Positions 1 to 9,146 of a stretch of DNA of 33,945 nucleotides are shown here, piece by piece. The notes under the pieces were generated by a model. The model saw nothing but the letters and a program-made list of their open reading frames with translations, did no database searches and had not been told where the DNA came from. Position 1 is the first letter of the stretch, and every line of letters begins with the position of its first letter. The DNA is taken from NCBI GenBank assembly GCA_028533045.1, contig JAQQAP010000031.1, positions 1 through 33,945 on the forward strand, read 5' to 3'. This DNA is from Spirochaetales bacterium (GTDB taxonomy: Bacteria; Spirochaetota; Spirochaetia; DSM-2461). The position numbers and the translations under genes are program-made.

Positions 1-100
1 AACGATTCCTTTTAGAAACCAATCTCCCGAGAAGCATTACTGGCTTCTTCAGGCATTACATTTACTCAATCTCAGCATGGTGCTTTAAATCTCTTTTTAA

Positions 101-2296
101 AGAGAAGCTCTTATTGGTATAAACTCGAAATTCGGCCTAAAAGATATTCCTATCGTAACTCTGACTTTGCCCATCAAGCCATACCCGGTTGTTAAGATTG
201 ATTCCTATACGAGTTTGAAGTTGGCCATTACCCACCTTAATAAGGTTCATGGCATTTCCAAAATAGCATTTATTCGGGGAAATGTGGATAATAATTATTT
301 CATTGATCGTTATAAGGGGTATGTGGACGGGCTTAAGGAGAATGGTATCTCCTTTGATGAGCGTCTTGTGGCCGGTCCTATTGAGTTCAGTTCGGCCATT
401 TTTGACCGGAAGAATACGAGAAAGGGACTATCTCTTTTGATAGATGAACGGAAATTGGTTCCGGGAAAGGATTTTCAGGCTATCATATCGGTTACCGAAT
501 CAACCACTCTCTATATTTTTGAGTATTTTAAGGAAAAGGGGATCCGTGTGCCCGAAGATGTGGCCATTATAAGTTATGACAATTCAAGTGTGGGCCGTTT
601 TGAAAACCCCAAGCCCACCGCCATGATTCTTCCCTTTGAAGGCCAGTCCTCCTATGGTTTTGATCTTCTCATGGATCGTATTGCGGGGAAGCAAGTTCAA
701 ATAGAAAATGCCCTGCCGGGGACTTTGGAAATAAACATGAGCTGCGGCTGTAAGGAAAAGTCCCTGGAACTGGCCTATTCCACAAAGCATTATGCCTTTG
801 AGGAAGGGAAAAAAGCTAAAAAAGGTGTCGCCGATGATTTTTCCTATGATGAGGTGAATCGGGGGATTATTAACTCCCTGTTGGAAGAACTGGATCAGGC
901 CAGCAAGAATTCCGATGTTATCATGAACACAATCGGGACTCGCACAGGGGATGTTCTAAGTGCCATTGTTGAAGAAATCACATCGGATAAACGGGATAGG
1001 GCACTGCATCTACTGGAAGAACTTATCCATTTTTATGCGGATAATATGGTGCCCTTTCAGACCCTTCAGAATTTTCTTTCCCTGGCCAGAGAGCTATATA
1101 TTCCTCATATTTCGGACATGGGAACTCTTAACAAATTGGAGAATATCTTCCACCAGTTAAGAACAAAGATTAGTAATATGGTTTCCTATTACGAAGGAAA
1201 AAAAACGGCCGCCCAGGAGAGGAATAGCAGTAATCTGAATGAGTTCCTTCGCATCCTGGCCAGTAAATACACCTTTGATGATACGATTCAGGTGTTTGAG
1301 GAGTGGGCCCACCTTGTTCGGATTTCGGAAGTTTATGCCGTACTCTACGATGAGCCCCAAACCTACACTTTTCTTGACCCTCTCCCTCAGAAAGCGCAGG
1401 TGCTCTTTGGGGTGAATCATGAAAAAAGAATTGTCTTGAATGAGAATAACCGTTGGTTCAATCCTCAGGAAATTTTGCCATCCTTTATTATGGAACGGCT
1501 TGATTTAACCAATATGGTGATTATGCCACTCGTATCCAATCATCAGCATATAGGATACGTCTGTTTTCTTAATGGCCCGGATGACCGTGTTCTTTATGCG
1601 GCTGTGAGGGAACAGTTGGCCAACACTCTTCAGAGTTCGATTCTTCTTAAGGAGCATCAGGACGATATGGAGAGAAGCAGTAAGGCTCTGGTGAATCTAC
1701 AGCAGAAGGCGGAAGTGATTACCCACAGTACGGAGAGTATTAATAGTCTGATTCAGGCTATTAATTCTGCTATGAATGATATTTCACAGAGCGTAAAATC
1801 CATTTCCCATGATATTACCCGGGTAAGCGATGAAAGCCGAACGGTGGTAAAGGTTACCGACGAGGCAAACCGTTTTGTCAATGAACTGAATGGTCATGCG
1901 AAAGAGATAAACGAGGTAACCAAACTGATCGGGGATATTACGGAAAAGACAAAGGTTCTTTCCATAAACGCCCGAATTGAAGCGGCCCGGGCCGGGGTGA
2001 GCGGCAAGGGCTTTGCCGTGGTAGCTACGGAAATAAGCGACCTGAGCCATCAGACTGATGAGTCGACCCAAAGGATTAGTGAGATGATTCGGGAGATGCA
2101 GTCGGGCTCCTCCAATACTTCCGCTTCCATGTCTCAGATTCATTCCATAATACGTATGATTAACGATTTGACCGAAAGCATTAATGAAAAAATAGAGGCC
2201 CATTTGCAGGCTACGGAGAATATTGTGGGACAGCTTTCAGAAGCTTCGGAGGGAAGCTCCCAGATCTATTCGGCTATTAGTCAGTTAAAGCGATAG
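101..2296 (+). CDS. LacI-type sensor / methyl-accepting signalling fusion protein, N-terminus broken
   Basis: The first third is a periplasmic-binding-protein fold of the LacI regulator type (a DIPIVTL strand, then [23 protein letters not shown], and [12 protein letters not shown]). No DNA-binding domain is visible. A cysteine pair (SCGC) follows, then a helical/GAF-like middle, and a cytoplasmic methyl-accepting signalling domain at the C-terminus with the hairpin-tip signature [13 protein letters not shown] and [11 protein letters not shown]. No transmembrane segment is visible, so it is probably a soluble receptor that senses a sugar-like ligand and feeds the chemotaxis kinase (inference). 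The frame is open from 101; the first usable start is TTG at 167, but LacI-like homology begins before it, so that TTG is unlikely to be the true start. Frame 1 upstream (about 31-108) reads like the missing preceding strand, pointing to a frameshift near 108-125. Its end overlaps the convergent cyclase gene by 20 bp. Confidence 0.75.
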   Translation, partial: REALIGINSKFGLKDIPIVTLTLPIKPYPVVKIDSYTSLKLAITHLNKVHGISKIAFIRGNVDNNYFIDRYKGYVDGLKENGISFDERLVAGPIEFSSAIFDRKNTRKGLSLLIDERKLVPGKDFQAIISVTESTTLYIFEYFKEKGIRVPEDVAIISYDNSSVGRFENPKPTAMILPFEGQSSYGFDLLMDRIAGKQVQIENALPGTLEINMSCGCKEKSLELAYSTKHYAFEEGKKAKKGVADDFSYDEVNRGIINSLLEELDQASKNSDVIMNTIGTRTGDVLSAIVEEITSDKRDRALHLLEELIHFYADNMVPFQTLQNFLSLARELYIPHISDMGTLNKLENIFHQLRTKISNMVSYYEGKKTAAQERNSSNLNEFLRILASKYTFDDTIQVFEEWAHLVRISEVYAVLYDEPQTYTFLDPLPQKAQVLFGVNHEKRIVLNENNRWFNPQEILPSFIMERLDLTNMVIMPLVSNHQHIGYVCFLNGPDDRVLYAAVREQLANTLQSSILLKEHQDDMERSSKALVNLQQKAEVITHSTESINSLIQAINSAMNDISQSVKSISHDITRVSDESRTVVKVTDEANRFVNELNGHAKEINEVTKLIGDITEKTKVLSINARIEAARAGVSGKGFAVVATEISDLSHQTDESTQRISEMIREMQSGSSNTSASMSQIHSIIRMINDLTESINEKIEAHLQATENIVGQLSEASEGSSQIYSAISQLKR

Positions 2297-3854
2297 GAAT
2301 GGTTTTCATCGTGTCGTGATGAACAATGCTATTGCGGCCCTGTTCTTTGGCGGCGTACATGGCTTCGTCCGCTTGTTTGAGGTAGTCGTCCAGAGTTAAA
2401 TCCTTGTTGAATTGATAAGTGGAAATTCCAAAGCTGGCGGTTATCTCTATCGCTTTTTCTCCATAAACTACAATGGCCTTTTCCAGGGCAAGGCGTAAGC
2501 GCTCTATAATGGCAACGGCCTGTTCTCCGTCTGCTTCGGGAATAAGAACTACAAACTCCTCTCCTCCGTATCTGGCGTAGAGGCTTCCGGAACGCATATG
2601 TTCTCCAATCAGCCGGCTTGTCTGCTGTAGTACAAGATCTCCCGCATCGTGGCCAAAGCTGTCGTTTACTAGTTTGAAGTGGTCCAGGTCAAAGAGTACC
2701 AGAGAAAAGGGGCGACCTTTTTTCTCCGCCCTGTTGAGTTCTACCGGGGCTATATCCAGGAACTGGCGCCGGTTAAAAATACCGGTGAGCGTATCAAAGG
2801 TAGCCAGCTGCTTGAGGTTATTTACGTAGGAGCGCATTTCCGTATTATCCCGGAGGATGTAGAGATGGCCCATCACGCCAAAACTGCGATGTTTTATTTC
2901 GGAACAGGTCAATTTGAAGATACAGGTAGACTTATTGGCTGTTTTAAGCATAAATTCCCCGTGATTAGGGATCTCATTTATCCGTTTGGCCAGAAGGGGG
3001 TTTATCTCTTTTATGGTTTTCCCAATACCTCTCTCCTCCCCGGGAAAAAAGCGGTTCCTGGCTGCCTGATTGCTTTCTATAATCCGGCTTTTAAGATCCA
3101 CAACTATAATACCGTCTTCCAGAGCATTGAGGACCATGTCTTGGGCTATGGGGATCAGGTCAAAAAGTTGGATTCTAATCATCCCCCAGAAGGTAAGGAG
3201 TCCGGTAACGGCAAAGGCTATGGGAATCACATCCAAATTGTAGGGAATCATTTTCTTTAGAAGGAGAAAATGGGCGCTAAGAGGAAAAAGGGCCGCCACT
3301 GTCATAAGGGTAAACTGACCCTTGAAGCGCCCTCGGCTTTTAATCAGCTTAATCACCATCATAAAAGTCGCTGCTAGTGATAGGAGGTTGAGAGTCAGAT
3401 TAAGAGGTAGGAAAAGGATACCCCGTTCTGCTTTGAGAATCGTGAGGGGAACACCTTCCAGGAGGTAGATCCTTTTATAAATCAGATTATGATAGGAATT
3501 GGTCCAGACTAAAATAATAAATATGATTGGTATAATAAAAATCAGGTGAAGGGCTTTTTCTCGTTTCTCATGCTTCTCCTGTAGACCGTAGGAATGGACC
3601 AGAAGAAACCAGAAAAAGGGAATGAACGTTAGTCCGCAGTATTCAAATTGCAAAAGGAGTACGGCTAACTCCAGACTGGGCATGGATAGTTCAATAAAAT
3701 AGCTAAGCCCGTAGACTGCTGTGGCAAACATAAGTCCGGAGAAGTAAAACAGGTGAGATGACTGATTCTTTCTGGTGCTTACATAAAGGGCCAGAGCGAA
3801 TGAGACGGCGGTTGAAAAAAGGATACCAGTTTTAAATAGATTTATAAATGGCAA
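2277..3854 (-). CDS. Membrane diguanylate cyclase: 7TM sensor-PAS-GGDEF
   Basis: 525 aa. Residues 1-230 form about seven hydrophobic helices resembling the N-terminal 7TM domain of some histidine kinases. A PAS-like segment follows (about 235-335, [18 protein letters not shown]), then a GGDEF domain (about 350-510) with [16 protein letters not shown] and the active-site signature GGEEF at 430-434. It should condense two GTP into c-di-GMP in response to a membrane or small-molecule cue. The inhibitory I-site RxxD expected five residues before the signature reads RSGS (421-424), so product feedback is probably lost. The start is TTG, five bases after the mscS stop, with a GAGGAA ribosome site inside the end of mscS, so the two genes are very likely co-transcribed and coupled. 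Its stop lies inside the end of the convergent receptor gene. Confidence 0.9.
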   Translation of the reverse strand: MPFINLFKTGILFSTAVSFALALYVSTRKNQSSHLFYFSGLMFATAVYGLSYFIELSMPSLELAVLLLQFEYCGLTFIPFFWFLLVHSYGLQEKHEKREKALHLIFIIPIIFIILVWTNSYHNLIYKRIYLLEGVPLTILKAERGILFLPLNLTLNLLSLAATFMMVIKLIKSRGRFKGQFTLMTVAALFPLSAHFLLLKKMIPYNLDVIPIAFAVTGLLTFWGMIRIQLFDLIPIAQDMVLNALEDGIIVVDLKSRIIESNQAARNRFFPGEERGIGKTIKEINPLLAKRINEIPNHGEFMLKTANKSTCIFKLTCSEIKHRSFGVMGHLYILRDNTEMRSYVNNLKQLATFDTLTGIFNRRQFLDIAPVELNRAEKKGRPFSLVLFDLDHFKLVNDSFGHDAGDLVLQQTSRLIGEHMRSGSLYARYGGEEFVVLIPEADGEQAVAIIERLRLALEKAIVVYGEKAIEITASFGISTYQFNKDLTLDDYLKQADEAMYAAKEQGRNSIVHHDTMKTIPIALTD

Positions 3855-3859
3855 GATAT

Positions 3860-4684
3860 TTATTCTTCCTCTTCATCCTTAATAAGGTGAATATCCATTT
3901 GGGGAAAGGGGATGTTGAGTCCCACCTGGCTAAAGGATTTGTACACGTTCTCATTCATAGCGAAGAAGACGCCCCAGTAGTCGGCGGCGTTAACCCAGGC
4001 CCGCATGGTTAAGTTAACAGAGCTGTCGGCCAGTTCCGATACGGCAATGAACACTTCCGGATCTTTGAGGATTCTTTCATCCCGGTCGGCCAGTTTTTTC
4101 AGAACCTGTTTGGCCTTGTCCACATCGTCTCCGTAGCCAATGCCAAAGGTCCAGTCAACCCTTCGGGTGGGTTCGGTGGAGTAGTTGGTAAAAGAAGAGC
4201 CGGAGATGTCCCCGTTGGGGAGGATGATGGTTTTGTTATCCACCGTGGTAAGGATGGTATTGAAGATCTGAATCTCCTTTACCGTTCCGGCGAATCCCAG
4301 GGCGTCGATGTAGTCCCCTATCTTATAGGGACGAAAAATTAGAATCATTACACCGCCGGCAAAGTTCTGCAGGGTCCCGGAAAGGGCCATACCAACGGCA
4401 AGACCGGCTGCACCGAGAATGGCGATAAAGGAGGTCATCTGTATGCCCACCATGCCCATTACACTGATGACAAGGAGAATTTTGAGTCCCGTATTTACCA
4501 GTCCGGCGAGGAAGGGGCGAAGGGTCTCGTCCATTTTGCTGGCTTCGAGGATTTTCATAAGCCCCTTTGAGAGCATTTTGATAATCCAGGAACCGATAAT
4601 CCATACCACTAATGCCCCTAATAATTTGGGGCCGTAGAAGACTGCCATCTCAATGACTTGATCTAAAACATTCTGTATATCCAT
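3860..4684 (-). CDS. mscS: Small-conductance mechanosensitive channel MscS
   Basis: 274 aa, close to the 286 aa of E. coli MscS and alignable along its whole length. It has an N-terminal helix (about 14-35), a second (60-82), and the pore-lining TM3 with the Gly/Ala pattern AILGAAGLAVGMALSGTLQN, followed by the beta domain (FRPYKIGDYI, ILPNGDI, NYSTEPTRRVDW) and the alpha/beta cytoplasmic cage ending in FPQMDIHL. It is a tension-gated channel that releases solutes on hypo-osmotic shock. The ATG at 4684 has no ribosome site, and a good promoter (4690-4719) puts the transcript start at or next to the ATG, suggesting a leaderless message. The downstream partner is the 7TM diguanylate cyclase, which may link membrane tension to c-di-GMP (inference). 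Confidence 0.95.
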   Translation of the reverse strand: MDIQNVLDQVIEMAVFYGPKLLGALVVWIIGSWIIKMLSKGLMKILEASKMDETLRPFLAGLVNTGLKILLVISVMGMVGIQMTSFIAILGAAGLAVGMALSGTLQNFAGGVMILIFRPYKIGDYIDALGFAGTVKEIQIFNTILTTVDNKTIILPNGDISGSSFTNYSTEPTRRVDWTFGIGYGDDVDKAKQVLKKLADRDERILKDPEVFIAVSELADSSVNLTMRAWVNAADYWGVFFAMNENVYKSFSQVGLNIPFPQMDIHLIKDEEEE

Positions 4685-4689
4685 GTTTC

Positions 4690-4719
4690 ATGATAAAGCC
4701 AATTGTAAATTGGTGTCAA
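4690..4719 (-). promoter_or_regulatory. Sigma-70-type promoter for mscS
   Basis: On the minus strand, -35 TTGACA (4714-4719), an 18-bp spacer, and -10 TATCAT (4690-4695). The spacer contains an inverted repeat, CCAATT-TAC-AATTGG, a possible operator. The predicted start of transcription falls about on the mscS ATG, leaving no leader. Confidence 0.6.
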
Positions 4720-4763
4720 CGAAAATCTTGTAAGAAAATTATGAGCTCAAAGGGGATATTTTC

Positions 4764-4832
4764 ATGGAAAAATGTTGTTTAATCGAACTGTTCGGGTTAT
4801 ACTGCTTTTCAGTCGGGATAGTATCAAAATGA
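4764..4832 (+). other. Short upstream ORF (22 codons) ending in ATGA overlap with cyclase gene
   Basis: The only strong ribosome site in this leader (AGGGG, 4751-4755) is 8 bases before ATG 4764. That ATG opens a 22-codon frame, MEKCCLIELFGLYCFSVGIVSK, which stops with TGA overlapping the ATG at 4829 that best starts the cyclase. This arrangement suggests translational coupling or a leader peptide. No homologue is recognised. Confidence 0.35.
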
Positions 4833-6436
4833 AGAAAACCTCCGGGGCTGAAATCAGGCTCCTTTCTGTAACAATTCTTTTTCCTCTTCTTACTTTTTTT
4901 CTCCTTGCCTCGCTTATCCTTTTTGAGATTGTGGGGATTCGGAAGTTTATGAGTTGCGCCGCTTCGACTCTGCCCTTATTGCTTGAAGAAGATTTTCATG
5001 ACCGAGTGAGTACTCCCGGCTCTATCAGTGGGGAAGAACAGGAACGGAATTGCCAGCTTATGAAGGGAATTCGGGAAAAATTTGTTCTGGACCGGGTTTA
5101 TACGGTTATGGAGCGGGAAGGCCTTCACTTTCTAGTTGCCCCTCTCCCGGAGCCATATGCCAATATACCGGGAGAGTTTCTTTTGGCTTTGAAAGAAATG
5201 AACCCTTTTTTCTTTTGTCACAGAGATGAGAGAGGCCGAATTTGTACATTTCTTCTTCCCCTTGAGAGTCCGGGAGGTCAGGTTTATTTAAGCTGTGTGG
5301 ATCTTACCGTTGAACAGCTTATCCGAAGGGGATTGTCTACCCGGGGAGTTGAACTGTTTCTTATACTTATGGTGGCTTTTTTTGGTGAGGCCTATTTTCT
5401 CTTTCTGAAAAAGAGGAACGCAGAGCTGTACCTTGTACGTCATGAAGCGTCGACTCATCGGAAAGAACTGGAGCGGGTTAGTTATGAACGAAGCCAGGAG
5501 AGTAAAGTCCGCTCCGACAGGTATGACCGTCTGAATCATCGCCTCCTTGCCGCTCTGGAAGCCAGTAACCTCACTCTTGTTATGCTCGATATGGAGAGCA
5601 TGACCATTGTTCAGGAAACCAATTTTACCTATGAAGGGGAAGAGCCTGAGCGTATCGAAGACCCGGTGAGCTTTGAAGGTTTCTTTTTGGAATATATTCA
5701 CCCCAACGGACATCATGTTATTAAGGATGCCCTCCATGAATTCATGCATGAGGGAATAGATGAAAAGACCATAGAGTTGCGTATTTATCACGATGGGCGT
5801 TGGCTCTGGTTCCGTTTTTTCTGCCGACGGAATGAAGCGGCCCCCAATGAGCTGGTAATTCTGGGACAGATGATCCATCAGGAGAAGATCCGCAGCGAAG
5901 AACTCTATCGTAAGGCTAATTATGATGCCCTGACCCGTATGGTAAATCGTCACTATTGCTATTCCTATTTGGAAAATGTCCTGTTTGAAAAGAGAAAAGG
6001 CGATTTTCCCATGGCCGTTGCCTTTGTGGATGCCGATTCCCTCAAGAAGGTAAACGACGTCCTGGGCCATAAGCTGGGGGATCGATACCTTTTGGATATT
6101 GTTGAGATTATTAATAGGGGAATTCGTGATGAGGATATTCTGGGGAGAATCGGGGGGGATGAATTTCTTTTGCTTTGCCCCAAGACCTCTGCGGAGGATT
6201 TTTCCTTTATCGAAGATAGAATTGTTGGTGAACTTGAAACGTTTAATAGCAAGCGGGATCGGCCCTATTGTGTCTCATTCAGTATGGGGTATCTGGAAGT
6301 GGACGGAAGCGAAGAATTAACCGTGGATTATCTCCTGGAAGAAGCCGACTCACGTATGTATAAGGTGAAGCAGGCCAAAAAATTACGGGAGGGGGGCATA
6401 CGGGTCCTTTATGAAGGAGATGGAAATGACTTGTAA
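4829..6436 (+). CDS. Membrane diguanylate cyclase with periplasmic sensor domain
   Basis: 535 aa from ATG 4829; an in-frame ATG at 4772 would add 19 residues but lacks a well-placed ribosome site. Layout from 4829: TM helix (about 10-35), an extracytoplasmic sensor region (40-170), a second TM (about 174-194), a coiled-coil linker rich in charge, a PAS-like segment (about 240-350), and a GGDEF domain. The active-site GGDEF is at 442-446. Unlike the other cyclase in this window, it keeps an inhibitory I-site, RDED (433-436), so c-di-GMP feedback is expected. The gene overlaps the start of galactokinase, implying co-expression. The sensed ligand is unknown; pairing with a sugar kinase makes a sugar-related cue conceivable (inference). 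Confidence 0.88.
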   Translation: MKKTSGAEIRLLSVTILFPLLTFFLLASLILFEIVGIRKFMSCAASTLPLLLEEDFHDRVSTPGSISGEEQERNCQLMKGIREKFVLDRVYTVMEREGLHFLVAPLPEPYANIPGEFLLALKEMNPFFFCHRDERGRICTFLLPLESPGGQVYLSCVDLTVEQLIRRGLSTRGVELFLILMVAFFGEAYFLFLKKRNAELYLVRHEASTHRKELERVSYERSQESKVRSDRYDRLNHRLLAALEASNLTLVMLDMESMTIVQETNFTYEGEEPERIEDPVSFEGFFLEYIHPNGHHVIKDALHEFMHEGIDEKTIELRIYHDGRWLWFRFFCRRNEAAPNELVILGQMIHQEKIRSEELYRKANYDALTRMVNRHYCYSYLENVLFEKRKGDFPMAVAFVDADSLKKVNDVLGHKLGDRYLLDIVEIINRGIRDEDILGRIGGDEFLLLCPKTSAEDFSFIEDRIVGELETFNSKRDRPYCVSFSMGYLEVDGSEELTVDYLLEEADSRMYKVKQAKKLREGGIRVLYEGDGNDL

Positions 6437-7700
6437 AGAGATTCGGGATAAACTGGAAAATGGTACATATAACCGGCTTCTTGGGGAGATCTACGGGGAG
6501 AAAGAAGTGGCTGACCAGCAGCTTCGATATGAAGCCCTTTTGGAGCGTCATGAAGCAGCTTTCGGAGGAGAGGATGTTCGAGTCTTCTCCACCTCCGGGC
6601 GAACCGAACTGGCCGGGAACCATACGGATCACAACTGCGGTTTGGTTCTCGCTGCGTCCATTCAGCTCGACACCATTGCCGCCGTAACCCCCTGTGATAA
6701 AGCTCTTATTGAAATCCATTCCGAAGGATATGACCCGTTTACGGTGGATATTTCCAGCCTGGAACCGGTGAAAAGTGAAGAAAACACCGCTCCCGCCCTG
6801 TTTCGCGGTATCGCTGCGGCCATGGCAAAAAAAGGGTATCCCGTAAAAGGATTTCAGGCCAGCATTACCAGTACGGTTCTCAAAGGATCGGGTCTTTCCT
6901 CATCGGCTGCATTGGAAGTACTGGCCGGTACCATTATTAACGACCTCTATTGCAAGGGAGAATTTACGACAACCGAACTGGCCCAGATTGGTCAGTATGC
7001 AGAAAATGTCTATTTTAATAAACCCTGCGGACTTATGGATCAGGTGGCCTGTGCCAATGGGGGGATTGTTATGATTGACTTTGCCGACCCGGATAAGCCG
7101 GTCATAGATCCTTTAAGTTACAATTTTCGGGATAAGGGTTACACTCTTATGGTGGTGGACACCGGGGGGAATCACGCGGATCTCACCCCGGAATATGCCG
7201 CCGTGCCGGAAGAGATGAAAAAGGCCGCCGCCTTAATGGGCGCTTCTGTCTGCCGGGAAAAATCGGAGGCCGATTTTCTCGCCGCCTTTGAGGATATACG
7301 AGAAAAAGCGGGGGACCGGGCTTTGTTAAGAGTCATTCATTTTTTTAGGGAAAATGAGCGGGTCCGAGCCATGGAGGAGGCTCTCCAGTCTGACTCTATA
7401 GAAGCTTACCTGGAGCAGGTGATCGCTTCGGGCAACTCCTCTTACAAATATCTACAGAACGTTTTTGCTTCAACTCATCCGGAAGAACAGGGCATCTCTT
7501 TAGCATTGGCTCTTTCTGAAGGGTTTCTGAATGGGGAAGGGGCCAGCCGTGTTCACGGAGGCGGATTCGCCGGGACCATACAACTTTATGTTCCCAATAG
7601 ACGGGTTGATGAATATATTTCTTTTATTGAAGCCTACTTTGGCGACGGGGCGGCCACCGTACTAAGAATCAGACAGCGGCCGACTTGTCGGATGATGTAG
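6426..7700 (+). CDS. galK: Galactokinase (GHMP kinase family)
   Basis: Phosphorylates alpha-D-galactose at C1 with ATP, the entry step of the Leloir pathway. Motifs counted from ATG 6426: substrate signature GRTELAGNHTDHNCG (from residue 58), GHMP ATP-binding loop GSGLSSSAAL (154-163), GLMDQ carrying the catalytic Asp, and the C-terminal GGGFAGT. About 424 aa, slightly longer than E. coli GalK (382). ATG 6426 is preferred over 6411 because AAGGAG (6414-6419) precedes it at proper spacing; it overlaps the cyclase stop by 11 bp. One oddity: the usual GEHTDY of galactokinases reads GNHTDH, so a related sugar-1-kinase specificity cannot be excluded. No galT or galE is nearby. Confidence 0.87.
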   Translation: MTCKEIRDKLENGTYNRLLGEIYGEKEVADQQLRYEALLERHEAAFGGEDVRVFSTSGRTELAGNHTDHNCGLVLAASIQLDTIAAVTPCDKALIEIHSEGYDPFTVDISSLEPVKSEENTAPALFRGIAAAMAKKGYPVKGFQASITSTVLKGSGLSSSAALEVLAGTIINDLYCKGEFTTTELAQIGQYAENVYFNKPCGLMDQVACANGGIVMIDFADPDKPVIDPLSYNFRDKGYTLMVVDTGGNHADLTPEYAAVPEEMKKAAALMGASVCREKSEADFLAAFEDIREKAGDRALLRVIHFFRENERVRAMEEALQSDSIEAYLEQVIASGNSSYKYLQNVFASTHPEEQGISLALALSEGFLNGEGASRVHGGGFAGTIQLYVPNRRVDEYISFIEAYFGDGAATVLRIRQRPTCRMM

Positions 7701-7707
7701 TTCTTTA

Positions 7708-8286
7708 TTACTTTTTATGACGATAAGCGTATTTGGCAAAAATACTTATCATTGATGTTTCCTGTTCCGCCTTTGATGTTTCCAGGGTATTGTTTGAGTA
7801 GAAGTATCTTGCACCTAAAAGAAATCCGTTATTTCTTTTCCCAAAATCAAACGCTGCCGAAACATTATAGGCATAGCCGCTTTCGCTGTCATACATAGTT
7901 AAGTAGGTTGCACTTGTTTCATTGGCTGTCCAGGAGTATCCGGCTGAACCGGAAATTTGAAGCGCGGGGAAGGGATATACCACAAGACCCGGGCCGATGA
8001 GATAGGAAACCAAGTTATAGTCAATTAGGGCATAATAATTGTGTCTGCAGACTCCTAAATCAGCCACTAGATATACAGGAATGTTGGCAATAGGTCCAAC
8101 ACCTACTTTAGCATTAATATCAACGGCGAATTCAATATCTGAATCCAATGAGTCTGAAATATCTTCACCATCAATCTTTGTGGTGGCCGTCCCAAGCCCT
8201 CCGCCTACATCAAAGTAAAGAGCTGCCTGGGCAGAGAGGGAGAGAGAAACAATCGTAAAAATTGCTAGAATACTTAATCTTTTCAC
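7708..8286 (-). CDS. Exported beta-barrel-like protein of unknown function
   Basis: 192 aa with a classical signal peptide (MKRLSILAIFTIVSLSLSAQA, cleavage after about residue 21). The mature part has alternating hydrophobic/polar strands rich in Gly, Tyr and Ala (FDVGGGLGTA, ISGSAGYSW, GFLLGARYFY), as in small outer-membrane beta-barrels. It does not end in a terminal Phe, so barrel insertion is uncertain. The GTG start is supported by AGGAG seven bases before it and by a promoter at 8319-8347. It is convergent with galactokinase, with only 7 bp between stops. No family is recognised. Confidence 0.7.
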   Translation of the reverse strand: MKRLSILAIFTIVSLSLSAQAALYFDVGGGLGTATTKIDGEDISDSLDSDIEFAVDINAKVGVGPIANIPVYLVADLGVCRHNYYALIDYNLVSYLIGPGLVVYPFPALQISGSAGYSWTANETSATYLTMYDSESGYAYNVSAAFDFGKRNNGFLLGARYFYSNNTLETSKAEQETSMISIFAKYAYRHKK

Positions 8287-8318
8287 TGAGAACTCCTAAT
8301 TCTTCTTTATATGTGATC

Positions 8319-8347
8319 AATATATAGTCATATTGTGAAAATGTCAC
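8319..8347 (-). promoter_or_regulatory. Promoter for the small exported protein
   Basis: On the minus strand, -35 GTGACA (8342-8347), a 17-bp spacer, and -10 TATATT (8319-8324). The predicted leader is about 25 bases and contains the AGGAG ribosome site. Confidence 0.55.
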
Positions 8348-8362
8348 GAAGAAAAGAATTTG

Positions 8363-9094
8363 TTATTGGGAAAGAGAAGAACTCCAGCGCTCAATAAAGT
8401 TATTTCGGGATATAATTTTCGCTCCAATCCTTGTTTTATATTCCATAAAAGGATGGCCCAGGTTCCAGAAAGCATAGCCTTCTTTCTTCAGATACCGGGC
8501 CAGAAGTACGAGCTGGAGTGTTCCTCTGTTACGATGTTCCCGTTCTCGGGAAGAAAAGCCGGTCAAACTGGTATAGACCTTTCCCATGGTATAACCGATT
8601 TCTCCGGCCACCAGTTCCCCCTGTTCATAAAGCTCGACAACCCTTAGTCGGAAGTAGGACTCCTCACAGGGGAAGAAACAGAGTGAATAGAGCATTTTCT
8701 CATAATCTTTCGTAAGCCAGTTATCTTCGCCAAACTGTTCCCGAATCGCCGGTACGACCCGGACCGGATCATTACCTACGGCCAGAACAAAGCCCTGATC
8801 TTCCAGGGACCCCCGGTTTATAATCTTTTGGACATGCTGCGAAATGTGGAGATTCTTCCAGTCCAGAACGGCATACTCCGTTTGAAGCTCGGGAAGAAGC
8901 AAGGGGCCCAACTGTTCATGGTCCATGGCTACTGTTATGAACCCTGCCCGGGCCAGATGAATATAAAAAGCCGGATCCCAGCGGTCGGACCAGTAATAGT
9001 TAATGTCTTGGGCCGGATAGACCGTTTCCTCCAGATAACCGTTCCTGCTGAGTATTTCCGGAGAGATGTAGGGGAGAGGTGTTTTATCATTCAT
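8363..9094 (-). CDS. Leucyl/phenylalanyl-tRNA-protein transferase-like (Aat family, GNAT fold)
   Basis: 243 aa from ATG 9094. The C-terminal half follows the Aat pattern: GELVAGEIGYTMGKVYTSLTGFSS, then a helix and GYAFWNLGHPFMEYKTRIGAKIISRNNFIERW, matching the family order eLVGG-YG, G-vF-geSMFs, and HL-slGA-iiR-Fl. The N-terminal half has the GLLLPEL and DWKNLHISQHVQK block corresponding to the family's SR-SLRK region. Family members move Leu/Phe from tRNA to protein N-termini (N-degron pathway). The standard DcQ before the HL motif is replaced by NLG, so substrate use may differ. A longer frame reaches 9334, but it would run through the divergent gene's start, and the promoter at 9109-9138 lies just ahead of 9094; the 5' leader would be only about 8 bases. 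Confidence 0.6.
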   Translation of the reverse strand: MNDKTPLPYISPEILSRNGYLEETVYPAQDINYYWSDRWDPAFYIHLARAGFITVAMDHEQLGPLLLPELQTEYAVLDWKNLHISQHVQKIINRGSLEDQGFVLAVGNDPVRVVPAIREQFGEDNWLTKDYEKMLYSLCFFPCEESYFRLRVVELYEQGELVAGEIGYTMGKVYTSLTGFSSREREHRNRGTLQLVLLARYLKKEGYAFWNLGHPFMEYKTRIGAKIISRNNFIERWSSSLSQ

Positions 9095-9108
9095 AGGCTG
9101 TTTATGGG

Positions 9109-9138
9109 AGTATAGAAAAGAAGCCTCCCCGAGGTCAA
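9109..9138 (-). promoter_or_regulatory. Divergent promoter, leftward (Aat-like gene)
   Basis: On the minus strand, -35 TTGACC (9133-9138), an 18-bp spacer, and -10 TATACT (9109-9114). It is back-to-back with the rightward promoter, the two -35 boxes being 8 bp apart. Confidence 0.6.
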
Positions 9139-9146
9139 GCGGGAAT

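Noticed and set aside
5288..6070. 260-codon antisense ORF opposite the second cyclase
   Set aside because: It mirrors the GGDEF gene, with no ribosome site and no recognisable domain.
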